Source: Scytonema hofmannii PCC 7110 (GTDB lineage: Bacteria; Cyanobacteriota; Cyanobacteriia; Cyanobacteriales; Nostocaceae). From it: a stretch of 64,000 nucleotides of DNA. Where the stretch lies: positions 6,378,872 to 6,442,871 of the forward strand of contig NZ_KQ976354.1 in the NCBI RefSeq assembly GCF_000346485.2. Reading direction: 5' to 3'. Below are positions 37,496 through 45,980 of this stretch, in pieces; positions within the stretch are counted from its first letter, which is position 1; each line of letters starts with the position of its first letter. The position numbers were made by a program, and so were the translations under genes. The notes under the pieces were generated by a model. That model made no database searches, had not been told where the DNA came from, and worked only from the letters and a program-made list of their open reading frames with translations.

Positions 37496-38267
37496 GTTTC
37501 CAACTAATCCGAATTGACCCAATCGGTGGGGGAAAGTACCAACAAGAGACCACTTTTAACCGTTCTAAGTTTCCAACTAATCCGAATTGACCCAATCGGT
37601 GGGGGCCAGTAAAGCCTGATATGACAATGGACAAAACAATGATTGTTTCCAACTAATCCGAATTGACCCAATCGGTGGGGTGTAAGGAATATATAAGATT
37701 ACCAGATAGCCTAATGTTTCCAACTAATCCGAATTGACCCAATCGGTGGGGGATAGCGCTTTCGGTGGGACAGTCGGTTTAATCAGTGTTTCCAACTAAT
37801 CCGAATTGACCCAATCGGTGGGGACTTCTCAGCTTATATCCACTTATAGATACAAACTCTTATTGTTTCCAACTAATCCGAATTGACCCAATCGGTGGGG
37901 AATTCGTCCAGGTGGAAAGTCAAGTTCCATCCTTGGTTTCCAACTAATCCGAATTGACCCAATCGGTGGGGGGCCTTCTTTGCACGGAGAAGTTTTAGAC
38001 GGCAAAGATAAGTTTCCAACTAATCCGAATTGACCCAATCGGTGGGGGCAGTTGATGTAGATATTACCGGAGCTTTAAAAACAAATGTTTCCAACTAATC
38101 CGAATTGACCCAATCGGTGGGGACAACTCGTTGATTTATCTGGCGGCATTCTGATGATGAATGTTTCCAACTAATCCGAATTGACCCAATCGGTGGGGCA
38201 TCGTTATCCTGAGCTTTGCTCTCAGCTTGATGTTTCCAACTAATCCGAATTGACCCAATCGGTGGGG
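37496..38267 (-). CRISPR. CRISPR array 4: 11 full repeats, minus strand, plus a truncated twelfth
   Basis: Repeats (complement of the array 1 repeat, 36 bp) start at 37496, 37569, 37645, 37716, 37788, 37865, 37936, 38012, 38087, 38163 and 38232. Ten spacers of 33-41 bp lie between them. An eleventh spacer (37455-37495) leads to 12 bp of a repeat at 37443-37454, where the IS4-type element begins. Leader on the right, so transcription runs leftward and the truncated end holds the oldest spacers. Confidence 0.98.
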
Positions 38268-38455
38268 AGTTCGTCCAGGAGACCTTACCCAGTAAGGGTT
38301 TCAGACGCCAAATCGACGCATCTAGAAAAAGTATAGTACATTTTCCCAAAAATTGCTCGCAACACATACCTCAAACCCTCTCCCTGTAAGGCATCGACGC
38401 ATCTCAACGGAAAATATAGGGTTTCAGCGATTTGGCGAGATGCGTCGATAGGCAT
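38268..38455 (-). promoter_or_regulatory. Leader of the large minus-strand array, with altered 13-mer
   Basis: Read on the minus strand it is homologous throughout to the array 1 leader (GAAACCCTTACTGGGTAAGG, AAACCCTATATTTTCCGTTG). The three 13-mers here read GAGATGCGTCGAT-type (38312-38324, 38393-38405, inverted 38437-38449) instead of GAGTGGTGTCGAT. The same three positions change in all copies. A TATACT box precedes the repeat-proximal copy. Confidence 0.8.
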
Positions 38456-38505
38456 TTAAAAGTTCTCCTAGAAATGGCTCAAAGCTATATGCAGAGACAC
38501 TTTTA

Positions 38506-39063
38506 CTATATATCTTTATTATGTTCTTCTCTCCACAAGCGTAATGCTTCTTGATAATTAGTGCTAGCTTGATGAATTCGCTGGTCGCATTGCTCTTGCA
38601 AACGATTATATCTATCAGCAATAATTTGAATATCTTTGTGACATTTCTTTTCTTTCGTGCAGAGTTCTTGCTCCCGCCATTGTTGAATTCTTTCCTTCAC
38701 TAAATGTTCTGGTCCTATTATCGGTACATCTGATTCCGGTGGCTCTACAGTTTGAATTTGTTGTAATTCCTGTTCATATTGCTGTTTTATATGATGAATA
38801 TGTCCGTCTCTTTCTCTAACTAATTCTTGTTTGCGAGAGAGAAAAAAATTGATTTCACACTGACAGTCAACCATATAAAAGTTTTTCAAGTGACTGTGAG
38901 GGTCATTATCAGAAATCCATTGCAGGCGACTATCAATCAACTGTTCTCTATATTCTTGTTCGTCGGTAATCAAAGCAATCATTTGTAAAGCCTCATCACT
39001 AATTTCTACTTGATTGAAGTGTTCTTGAGAAAAATTATCTTGACCATCATTGAACATTGTCAT
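38506..39063 (-). CDS. Coiled-coil hypothetical protein
   Basis: 185 aa, Gln/Glu/His-rich helices (EHFNQVEISDEALQMIALITDEQEYREQL; later RIQQWREQELCTKEKKCHKDIQIIADRYNRLQEQCDQRIHQA). No family recognised. Its start overlaps the end of the next upstream gene by 17 bp. Last gene of a minus-strand operon of unknown proteins. Confidence 0.6.
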   Translation of the reverse strand: MTMFNDGQDNFSQEHFNQVEISDEALQMIALITDEQEYREQLIDSRLQWISDNDPHSHLKNFYMVDCQCEINFFLSRKQELVRERDGHIHHIKQQYEQELQQIQTVEPPESDVPIIGPEHLVKERIQQWREQELCTKEKKCHKDIQIIADRYNRLQEQCDQRIHQASTNYQEALRLWREEHNKDI

Positions 39064-39232
39064 AATATTGCTCCACTAACTTATCGTATACTTCTGGAAG
39101 CTCCACCTTTTCTGCGTGGTAATTAGCAATAGCCCACAGTAAAACTATAGGAAATGATGCTACGATCGCGGCAATAAAAACACCTACAGATGCTAACATT
39201 GAATAAGCGACTACTGCTTCAATAACGCTCAA
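39047..39232 (-). CDS. Small membrane protein
   Basis: 61 aa. One long or two short hydrophobic helices (AVVAYSMLASVGVFIAAIVASFPIVLLWAIANY) then an acidic tail (VELPEVYDKLVEQYYDNV). Overlaps the coiled-coil gene, which supports coupled expression. No family recognised. Confidence 0.55.
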   Translation of the reverse strand: MSVIEAVVAYSMLASVGVFIAAIVASFPIVLLWAIANYHAEKVELPEVYDKLVEQYYDNVQ

Positions 39233-39253
39233 ACCTATGCTAATGATTAAAGC

Positions 39254-39370
39254 TTATTTTTCTGGTTTGCCATTATGATAACCCTCCAAGTCATCCAGCA
39301 TCTGTAGTTGAGTTTTGGTGTAAGTCTCTTGAAGGCTACTTTCTGGTAATTCAAATTCTTCTGAATACAT
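39254..39370 (-). CDS. Very small acidic protein
   Basis: 38 aa: MYSEEFELPESSLQETYTKT...DDLEGYHNGKPEK. A good AAAGGAA ribosome-binding site lies 5-6 bp before the ATG, and the gene fits exactly between its neighbours on the same strand. No family recognised. Confidence 0.45.
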   Translation of the reverse strand: MYSEEFELPESSLQETYTKTQLQMLDDLEGYHNGKPEK

Positions 39371-39380
39371 GATTTTTCCT

Positions 39381-39818
39381 TTATTTGTTCTGGTCAGCAA
39401 TTGCTTTACGGGTATTTTGAGTCTGATTTTTCAGCTTGATTCCTGTAAGCACTTTAGTAGCATTTGCATGAGCGTAAAAGCTAGCTAAACCACCACCTAA
39501 TAAACCTGCGGAAATTGCCATTGGTCCTCTTCCTACTTGTTTAGCAAGCAGTTGCGGAGCTACAGAAAATGTTAAAGAACCTGCTAAAATCACGATAAAT
39601 TGGGTAATTTGACGCCGATCTCGTCCCAAACGAAGAGAGCGAATGGTGTTATATTTAGAAATTTGCGATCTAGCTAAATTCAACTTGGCGTATTTTTCAA
39701 TTGCTGCTTTCATATCAGCCCGATCGCGATCGGGTAATCTTTGAATAATTTTCAGAGGAAGTTTCAGCCAAGCTTTTAGTCTAGCTTTGCTTTTGGGTGA
39801 CAGTTCTGGTAACAACAT
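39381..39818 (-). CDS. Membrane protein of unknown function
   Basis: 145 aa. Basic N-terminus (LSPKSKARLKAWLKLPLKIIQRLPDRDRADMKAAIEKYAKL), then two hydrophobic segments (FIVILAGSLTFSVAPQLLA and AISAGLLGGGLASFYAHA). An AAGGAGA ribosome-binding site precedes the ATG. Same operon as the preceding small genes. Confidence 0.6.
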   Translation of the reverse strand: MLLPELSPKSKARLKAWLKLPLKIIQRLPDRDRADMKAAIEKYAKLNLARSQISKYNTIRSLRLGRDRRQITQFIVILAGSLTFSVAPQLLAKQVGRGPMAISAGLLGGGLASFYAHANATKVLTGIKLKNQTQNTRKAIADQNK

Positions 39819-39995
39819 ACTTGTCTCCTTTTTCTCCTTAAATATTTAGCATATAGCGTTTCCTAGTCTGTTGAGGTACAAATTTATCAGCGTCCATCCG
39901 CGTTCATCTGCGGTTAATTCATTATTCTGTACCTCACGAAAGTGGGAATTGCTATATTTGCCGATAGTTAATATCTAGCAATCACTTGAACAAGA

Positions 39996-40739
39996 TTATT
40001 TTCTGGCTATTTCAAACAGCCCTTCAATGCAAGTCTGGCTATCAGCGTAAGTACAAATTTGCGTATTTTTTACCTGCATCAACTGTTGGCTTAATTGGTT
40101 TTCCAAATTAACAGATGAACCGATAATTGCTACTGCACCTCCCTTTTGTACAACGCGCTCAATTTTTGATTTAATCAAACTAAAATTCTGTGGTTGCTGG
40201 TTCACTAATTCTGCTGAATTAATCGCTACGATCGCTGCGACAGGTTGAGTGTTACCTAGACTTTGCTGGTGCTGAATCTCCGTTTCCATCCGCGAAAGTG
40301 CTTCTAGTAAAGAAGTTCCAGGAATTTTACCAACTCCAGAAGGAGGAACCATCACCTGTTGGCATTGCTTTTGTAAAAGTAACCGATCTCGTTCAATAAA
40401 TTTCTGATTGCCCAATATTGTTGCTACATCTGCAAACTTCCCTTGAATGCGGGTATCGCCCTCAACCAAAGATTCACTGTATTGACGACAAAGCACTTTT
40501 AAAGACTCTTTAAAAGGCTGATTTGACTGAGAAACGTCTACCATCAACACTCCAGCCACTCGATGAGTTAACCCATCCAGCAACAAAGGAACGCCAATTA
40601 ACAACGCACCAGCCGAACCACAAAGCCAGACAAACGGTGATTTCCACAAAGGAACTTCTCGATATATTTCCTCAACAGACTTGCGCTCGTGTCCCACTGA
40701 TTGCTTGCGACGCTTTGAGTAACTCATAGACATCTCCAA
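39996..40739 (-). CDS. Membrane-anchored VWA-like protein
   Basis: 247 aa. Basic cytoplasmic start, one membrane helix (about 36-55: VWLCGSAGALLIGVPLLLDGL), then AGVLMVDVSQSN, a D-x-S-x-S type metal-ion-dependent site, and a later PGTSLLEAL that fits the second MIDAS Thr. The rest follows a VWA-like alternation (VAAIVAINSAEL, GGAVAIIGSSV). First gene of the operon; may coordinate the other membrane proteins. Specific function unknown. Confidence 0.6.
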   Translation of the reverse strand: MEMSMSYSKRRKQSVGHERKSVEEIYREVPLWKSPFVWLCGSAGALLIGVPLLLDGLTHRVAGVLMVDVSQSNQPFKESLKVLCRQYSESLVEGDTRIQGKFADVATILGNQKFIERDRLLLQKQCQQVMVPPSGVGKIPGTSLLEALSRMETEIQHQQSLGNTQPVAAIVAINSAELVNQQPQNFSLIKSKIERVVQKGGAVAIIGSSVNLENQLSQQLMQVKNTQICTYADSQTCIEGLFEIARK

Positions 40740-41007
40740 AGAATAGAGTTTTTAAAGTTCTAAATTAATCAACACTCCTAAGTTGTACAGCAAGCATTGG
40801 ATATGGCTTTTTCCGTGTAAGGGACAACACCCTTCTGTTCTCTGCCTTTCCGCTTGTAAGAAATGCCACAAAGATGTGTGAAAACCGCACCTTGAGGAAC
40901 GGACACCACGACAGTTGAAAAGATGAGAAACACTTAACATTTCGTTACGATAGGAACATCAAGAAAAAGAAAACAAAACCACCATATTGAAATTAAAGGT
41001 GAACGAC

Positions 41008-42162
41008 ATGAATGGCACAATTCGCGTTGGCAACCTCTTCGGGATTCCCTTCTACATCCATCCATCTTGGTTTTTTGTCCTAGGCTTAGTGACTCTCAGC
41101 TACAGCAGTGGATTAGCAGCGCAATTCCCGCAGTTGGGTGCAGCTTTAGCAGTCATACTGGGATTGGTGACAGCAGTGTTACTCTTTAGCTCTGTTGTCG
41201 CGCATGAATTGGGACATAGCTTTGTCGCTCTTCGCCAAGGAATAGATGTCAAATCAATTACACTGTTTATATTTGGTGGATTGGCAAGTTTAGAAAAAGA
41301 GTCGAAAACTCCTGCTGAGGCTTTTTGGGTTGCAATTGCAGGTCCTCTGGTGAGCTTATTGTTATTCGGTATACTGACAGGTGTTGGGATTGCGATAAGC
41401 TGGGTACAGCTTGCGCCAAGGGCGATCGCACCGAATGGACCGATAGCCGCAATACTTGGTGTTCTGGCTTCTGTAAATTTAGCATTAGCACTGTTTAATC
41501 TCATACCAGGTTTACCTCTCGATGGTGGAAATATCTTAAAAGCTCTTGTGTGGAAGCTGACAGGAAATCCTTATCGGGGTATTGTTTTTGCCAGTCGAGT
41601 TGGTCAAATCTTTGGTTGGATTGCGATCGCTTCCGGTGTACTCCCACTGTTGTTATCTGGTAGCTTTGCAAACTTCTGGAACTTGTTAGTCGGTTTCTTC
41701 TTATTACAAAATGCCGGAAATGCCGCGCAATTTGCTAGAGTACAAGAGAAACTCACAGGTCTAACTGCGGCGGATGCAGTCACTACTGATAGTCCAATTG
41801 TCTCTGCTCATCTGACATTACGAGAGTTTGCTGACCAACGGATCTTAGACTGGCAAAACTGGAGTCGTTTCCTCGTGACAGATGACAACGGACAGCTTGT
41901 CGGAGCCGTATCGGTGGATAATTTGAGAATCATCCCAACAGCAGCGTGGTCAGAAACTCACATTAAAGAAGTTATGCGACCAATTGAACAGTTGACAACT
42001 GTAAAATCCGACGAATCATTAATGGATGTCGTGCAACTGCTAGAACAAAGAAAGCTATCTACACTTGCTGTTATTCGTGACAATGGCGTGCTTGTCGGAC
42101 TTTTAGAAAAAGCTTCAATTATTAACTTACTTGACAAAAAAGCCCAAGTAAAAGCTGCATGA
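41008..42162 (+). CDS. Site-2 protease (M50) with CBS domains
   Basis: 384 aa from ATG 41008, preceded by an AAAGGTG ribosome-binding site. VVAHELGHS is the zinc-binding HExxH, NLIPGLPLDGG the third-ligand motif; several membrane helices surround them. Two CBS domains form the cytosolic C-terminus (about 245-384: DAVTTDSPIVSAHLTLREF, VMRPIEQLTTVKSDESLMDVVQLLEQRKLSTLAVI). Such rhomboid-independent intramembrane proteases cut membrane-bound regulators. The part after about codon 207 is duplicated at 45422-45958. Confidence 0.92.
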   Translation: MNGTIRVGNLFGIPFYIHPSWFFVLGLVTLSYSSGLAAQFPQLGAALAVILGLVTAVLLFSSVVAHELGHSFVALRQGIDVKSITLFIFGGLASLEKESKTPAEAFWVAIAGPLVSLLLFGILTGVGIAISWVQLAPRAIAPNGPIAAILGVLASVNLALALFNLIPGLPLDGGNILKALVWKLTGNPYRGIVFASRVGQIFGWIAIASGVLPLLLSGSFANFWNLLVGFFLLQNAGNAAQFARVQEKLTGLTAADAVTTDSPIVSAHLTLREFADQRILDWQNWSRFLVTDDNGQLVGAVSVDNLRIIPTAAWSETHIKEVMRPIEQLTTVKSDESLMDVVQLLEQRKLSTLAVIRDNGVLVGLLEKASIINLLDKKAQVKAA

Positions 42163-42184
42163 GCACTCTGGATAATTTCACAGT

Positions 42185-42217
42185 AAAAGCCTGGTTTTTT
42201 AGAAAAACTAGGCTTTT
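42185..42217 (+). terminator. Intrinsic terminator after the site-2 protease gene
   Basis: AAAAGCCTGGTTTTT and AAAAACTAGGCTTTT form a 15-bp stem with a 3-nt loop, followed by a T-rich stretch, 22 bp after the stop codon. A diverged copy follows the duplicated fragment at 45981. Confidence 0.7.
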
Positions 42218-42256
42218 GCTTTCTTGACACTTCTACCTTTTACCAAATGTCAGAAC

Positions 42257-42347
42257 CAATACTGCAAGGGATAGCCGGAACAGAAACCCGGTTTCTCAAA
42301 GAAACCGGGTTTCTGGCACTTCAACTGTCATTAACCGAGCAGTATTG
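42257..42347. repeat. MITE with IS4-element ends
   Basis: 91 bp from CAATACTG to TTAACCGAGCAGTATTG. The right end equals 17 bp of the IS at 35249-37442. Centre is a hairpin AGAAACCCGGTTTCT/AGAAACCGGGTTTCT. Confidence 0.65.
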
Positions 42348-42369
42348 GCCTCTAAGTCTATTTTTCCTA

Positions 42370-42852
42370 TTATCTTGTCAGGGTGAAAAGAGAACCACCA
42401 TGAGGTGTAGGAAGATTGTAAACAACTTGATCCAATTGAGGAGCGGTATCTAAAGTTTTAAAGAATGTCCCCCGTTGTTCAGGAGTTATCAAAAGCGTAG
42501 CCGCTCTAGCAGGAGAAGTTGCTGCCAGAAAAACTTCTACATACCCACGTAATTCCAAACCAGCCACTGAAGTCAATAACGCTCCATTGTCCCTCACAAT
42601 GTCCGGTTGTAAAATGAACTGTATAGTATCGCTAGGAGCGATATTTGGAATATCAAATCTTGCCCTGACTCCACCCGGAATTGTAGGATCTGGGGTAAGG
42701 TCTCCTGGTGTATTTGCACCTGAGACATCTAGAAAAGTGAAAGTTTGCTCAATGTTTATATTTGGTGAAACTGCTGTAAAGACAGCAATAGATGAAACAA
42801 AGAAATTTAAGTACGCGAGCTTTGACTACCCTTTTACAAAAATAGTATCCAT
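42370..42852 (-). pseudogene. Exported protein gene with premature stop
   Basis: From ATG 42852 the frame reads MDTIFVKG, an in-frame TAG, then a signal-peptide-like YLNFFVSSIAVFTAVS and a conserved-looking body (TFTFLDVSGANTPGDLTPDP, VAGLELRGYVEVFLAATS, VVYNLPTPHGGSLFTL) to a stop at 42370. The first possible restart is a GTG at 42597, which would remove the signal. Family not certain; it resembles secreted cyanobacterial proteins with the LRGYVEVF motif. The small gene at 42894 starts just beyond it, on the other strand. Confidence 0.55.
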
Positions 42853-42893
42853 GAGAAAATAGTAAAGTATCCAGTTCTTAATTGTAGATTAAT

Positions 42894-43112
42894 ATGAGCA
42901 TCGCTGACTTATTACCGACCTTGCAAAAGCTGTCTCGCGCAGACAAACTGAAAGTGATGCAGTTTTTAGTTCAAGAAATGGCAACTGTTGAAGAAATATT
43001 GTCGCTGCAACCAGGTGAAACTTATCATGTATGGTCGCCATACAACTCTCATAAGGCATCTCAAAAATTAGCAACACTGTTAAAAGAAGACAAACAAACA
43101 AGCGATGCTTAA
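42894..43112 (+). CDS. Small cyanobacterial protein, partner of a lost retropepsin gene
   Basis: 72 aa: LLPTLQKLSRADKLKVMQFLVQEMA, LQPGETYHVWSPYNSHKASQKLATLLKEDKQ. Common in cyanobacteria as the first gene of a pair whose second gene encodes a DTG aspartyl-protease-like protein. Here an overlapping ATG (43105) starts with MLNSQRFPFVEGRDI, the usual beginning of that partner, and then runs into unrelated sequence, so the partner is reduced to about 14 codons. Confidence 0.6.
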   Translation: MSIADLLPTLQKLSRADKLKVMQFLVQEMATVEEILSLQPGETYHVWSPYNSHKASQKLATLLKEDKQTSDA

Positions 43113-43161
43113 TTCTCAAAGATTTCCCTTTGTTGAAGGTCGTGATATATTTAATACAGAA

Positions 43162-43581
43162 TTAAATATCTTCTACCCACAAAATATGAGTTGCAAAAGT
43201 GCTGCTTGTGAGAGCATTGTAAAATTTTCTATCGGCTGTAACCATTTGGCATTTTTGCGTTGTCGCTAAAGCTAAATAAAGGCTGTCATAAACAGTTCGC
43301 TGCGTTTGTAGTGCGATATCTAAAGTAAGAGACATGAACGCCTTAGAGGGATACACCTCTAAAGGTAGTGCATTTAATACTGTAACTACCCGCCTTGCTT
43401 CTTCAGCAGTACCTAAACCAAAACGAACTTCTTTCCAAAGGATACTTCCTACCTCTGTATATAGCAAATCTGGAACCAACAAACTGTGGTCACCTGCAAG
43501 CAAACTCCGCGCACTATCAGCGTAAACTTGAGGTAAGAACCATTTGATAGCCACGCTTGCATCTACGACATAGCGGCTCAC
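43162..43581 (-). CDS. PIN-domain ribonuclease toxin (VapC-like)
   Basis: 139 aa. YVVDASVAIKWFLPQ (first Asp), LLYTEVGSILWKE (Glu), TVYDSLYLALA (Asp) and MVTADRKFYNAL (Asp) are the PIN acidic quartet. It overlaps the upstream antitoxin gene by 4 bp, the classical vapBC arrangement. Would cleave RNA when released from its antitoxin. Confidence 0.88.
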   Translation of the reverse strand: MSRYVVDASVAIKWFLPQVYADSARSLLAGDHSLLVPDLLYTEVGSILWKEVRFGLGTAEEARRVVTVLNALPLEVYPSKAFMSLTLDIALQTQRTVYDSLYLALATTQKCQMVTADRKFYNALTSSTFATHILWVEDI

Positions 43582-43832
43582 CGTTCTCTATCCTCACGGA
43601 TAAGTTCAGCACTATCTCTAAATGTGCGCCCTGCAAACATCTCCTGAATTTGTGCCACCATTTCTCTAGCAGTTGCGATATCGACAGATTGGGTTTGATT
43701 GGTGATAGGTTGCGTGGCTTGCTCTAAAATATGTTTCAATTCTTCTTGCAAGGAGCGAGCGTGCTGTCGAGCAAGAGTTTCTAGTTTGTAAATAAGAATG
43801 GGATCTATATTGTTGATGACTAATTGAGTCAT
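43578..43832 (-). CDS. FitA/VapB-type antitoxin
   Basis: 84 aa from ATG 43832. TQLVINNIDPILIYKLETLARQHARSLQEELKHILEQA is the ribbon-helix-helix pattern of FitA-like antitoxins; the C-terminus binds the toxin. Overlaps the toxin gene by 4 bp. Confidence 0.85.
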   Translation of the reverse strand: MTQLVINNIDPILIYKLETLARQHARSLQEELKHILEQATQPITNQTQSVDIATAREMVAQIQEMFAGRTFRDSAELIREDRER

Positions 43833-43873
43833 AGGAAACTTAATCAAAGAAGAATCTAAATTCTAACAAACTG

Positions 43874-44301
43874 ATGGGTAAATTTTCCAAAAAAGCTCGC
43901 AATTTGCTTGCACTGCTTCTTGCTGCTGGAACTTGGCAAGCCTCATTTCCTGTTGCACTGCTGCTTACATCTTCATTTGTAACTGCCGATGTTGCATATG
44001 CTGCCGTAGAATCGGGCGTCGCGATCGCACCCAGAATTCGTTCGGCAAGTCCCGGCTCTAACGTCACGCCAAGTAGCGCTGCTGGTTGTTCTATTATGAT
44101 GATAGCCTACCTGCCGGGTCAGATGCTATTTCAACTAATGGTCACCATGAAGGAATTGCGATTAGAATAAATGAAGAAGAAAGGGTTTTTGATAATCATC
44201 ACGCTGATGGAGTGCCAACGGAACAATGGAAGAATAATTTAGTATTTGACAGGAAGGTGCGTTTCGGAGCAAATTTTAAGGAAGAAAGATATCAATTTTA
44301 A
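43874..44301 (+). pseudogene. Frameshifted exported papain-fold-like toxin
   Basis: The first frame gives a signal peptide (NLLALLLAAGTWQASFPVALL...ADVAYA) and a short stem; from about 44086 a second frame reads FYYDDSLPAGSDAISTNGHH, EGIAIRINEEERVFDNHHADGVPTEQW, the papain-fold toxin pattern, to a stop at 44301. A frameshift between about 44080 and 44100 is needed to join them. A broken immunity-like gene follows. Confidence 0.55.
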
Positions 44302-44322
44302 ATTCAAATGTAGGAAATTAAT

Positions 44323-44578
44323 ATGAGACAGTTTTCTAAACTTCTCCAGGATATCAAAGAAAACTCTACCCAATACTTAGGCAAACCATCCATTACTTCT
44401 CTTCATTCATTCTTGATTGGGTACTTAAGTAATTTAAGGGACTTGGGCTTTGTTCAAGAAAGCTGCATAATGAATGGGTTTCAATAGTGGATAGAACAAA
44501 GAGAAAAAACTACATTATCTCAATCGTGGGCTGGGATAATTCTTTTTACCAGTGGGAGTGAAAGGAGTGGCTTTTATA
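44323..44578 (+). pseudogene. Broken immunity gene, homologue of 25878-26204
   Basis: Reads RQFSKLLQDIKENSTQYLGKPSITSLHSFLIGYL to a TAG at 44485, then in the same frame WIEQREKTTLSQSWAGIILF. Aligned with the protein at 25878-26204: ILEKI-x-x-x-P-x-MYIGKASVTVLFDFLVGY and FVERKHHLRTSNSWAKIIML. So it is the same family with a nonsense mutation and eroded end. Confidence 0.6.
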
Positions 44579-44644
44579 ACACGGTTCCCGTTCGCGCTCA
44601 CAGTCGCTGTAACCCCGGAATGACTTTCGGTAGCGAACCACCAG

Positions 44645-44680
44645 CCCACCGATTGGGTCAATATCGGATTAGTTGGAAAC
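44645..44680. repeat. Orphan CRISPR repeat (array-1 type) with one inserted base
   Basis: From CCCACCGATTGGGTCAA to GGATTAGTTGGAAAC it equals the array 1 repeat but with an extra A (AATATCGG for AATTCGG context) and without the first C. No second repeat nearby. Flanked by the broken immunity gene and an antitoxin-like gene. Confidence 0.85.
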
Positions 44681-44737
44681 CAGCTAACTTTTCATCTAAC
44701 CCAACTCAGATATCGGTTGCCATCACCTCAACATTAT

Positions 44738-44950
44738 TTAACTCGACTTATTACGTTGAATTTCACTGCAAACGTCCGCAACCGTCATATTCCCAAACAG
44801 ATGCTCTTTCACATTAAGATAATCGACAGGCTGTGACATCGTTTCTCTAATAAAGAAAGCAGCCTTCCCAATTCCTAAACGTTCAACCAACGCTTGAATC
44901 GCTTCACACCTAACCTCATCGCTCTTAGGCACAAACAGTGCTTGAGTCAT
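44738..44950 (-). CDS. Antitoxin-like small protein
   Basis: 70 aa: DEVRCEAIQALVERLGIGKAAFFIRETMSQPVDYLNVKEHLFG. 15 bp downstream of a PIN-domain gene on the same strand, so the likely cognate antitoxin although it follows, rather than precedes, the toxin. Family name uncertain. Confidence 0.65.
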   Translation of the reverse strand: MTQALFVPKSDEVRCEAIQALVERLGIGKAAFFIRETMSQPVDYLNVKEHLFGNMTVADVCSEIQRNKSS

Positions 44951-44965
44951 AGTTCTTTAAAGCTC

Positions 44966-45421
44966 CTAATTTTCTGAGTTAATTAAAGCCACAGCCAACT
45001 CAGTAGGAGTTTTAATCGCTACAGTGCCGGTGTACTTCTTAATGATTCTGTCATCACAGGTAACGAAGCTGTCTGCTCTTGCCACTTCTGCACAGGCAAG
45101 GTGTAGCGCGTCTACCCCCTTAATTCTATCGCGAACCTCAATGTCTTGAGCTGTGGTTGTTACGGCGCTAGAAATTTCCTGAAAGTACTTTGCTTTCTGG
45201 AGAACTTTCAGAACAAAGGTTTGGCGGTCACTGTAAGGGTTTCTTTGTGTCTCAAATACCAAAGCATCTGAAGATATCAGTTCTACAAATTCATGCTCAA
45301 CCAACAAAAAAATTAGCTGCATTGAAGTTGCTTCTAGATAGATTCGCGCCTGAGACTGATCGTCAAAAATCCGGTTGAGGGCGCTAGTGTCTAAATATAC
45401 TTTCAAGAATTCACCTAACAC
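44966..45421 (-). CDS. PIN-domain toxin
   Basis: 151 aa from GTG 45421; a TTG at 45406 follows a TTAGGTGA ribosome-binding site and is a likelier start. VYLDTSALNRIFDD (Asp), EHEFVELISSDALVFE, GVDALHLACAEVA (Asp) and FVTCDDRIIKKY (Asp) mark the PIN fold. The gene begins exactly where the duplicated site-2-protease sequence begins on the other strand. Confidence 0.85.
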   Translation of the reverse strand: MLGEFLKVYLDTSALNRIFDDQSQARIYLEATSMQLIFLLVEHEFVELISSDALVFETQRNPYSDRQTFVLKVLQKAKYFQEISSAVTTTAQDIEVRDRIKGVDALHLACAEVARADSFVTCDDRIIKKYTGTVAIKTPTELAVALINSEN

Positions 45422-45958
45422 ATCGCTTCCGGTTTACTCCCACTGTTGTTATCTGGTAGCTTTGCAAACTTCTGGAACTTGTTAGTCGGTTTCTTCTTAT
45501 TACAAAATGCCGGAAATGCCGCGCAATTTGCGAGAGTACAAGAGAAACTCACAGGTCTAACGGCATCTGATGCCGTCACTACTGATAGTCCAATTGTCTC
45601 TGCTCATCTGACATTACGAGAGTTTGCTGACCAACGGATCTTAGACTGGCAAAACTGGAGTCGTTTCCTCGTGACAGATGACAACGGACAGCTTGTCGGA
45701 GCCGTATCGGTGGATAATTTGAGAGTCATCCCAACAGCAGCGTGGTCAGAAACTGAGATCGCAGAAGTTATGCGACCAATTGAACAGTTGACAACTGTAA
45801 AATCCGACGAATCATTAATGGATGTCGTGCAACTGCTAGAACAAAGAAAGCTATCTACACTTGCTGTTATTCGTGACAATGGTGTGCTTGTCGGACTTTT
45901 AGAAAAAGCTTCAATTATTAACTTACTTGACAAAAAAGCCCAAGTAAAAGCTGCATAA
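45422..45958 (+). pseudogene. 3' duplicate of the site-2 protease gene
   Basis: Nearly identical to 41626-42162 and its downstream terminator. It lacks the protease part and starts within the membrane region (ASGLLPLLLSGSFANFWN); both CBS domains are intact, so a 170-aa CBS protein from ATG/TTG 45446 is conceivable. The few differences (for example SETEIAEVMRP for SETHIKEVMRP) keep the frame open. Confidence 0.85.
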
Positions 45959-45980
45959 GCAATCTGGATAATTTCACAGT

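Noticed and set aside
40752..40940. 62-aa Cys-rich minus-strand ORF upstream of the site-2 protease
   Set aside because: No ribosome-binding site, odd composition, no neighbours in operon; likely chance.
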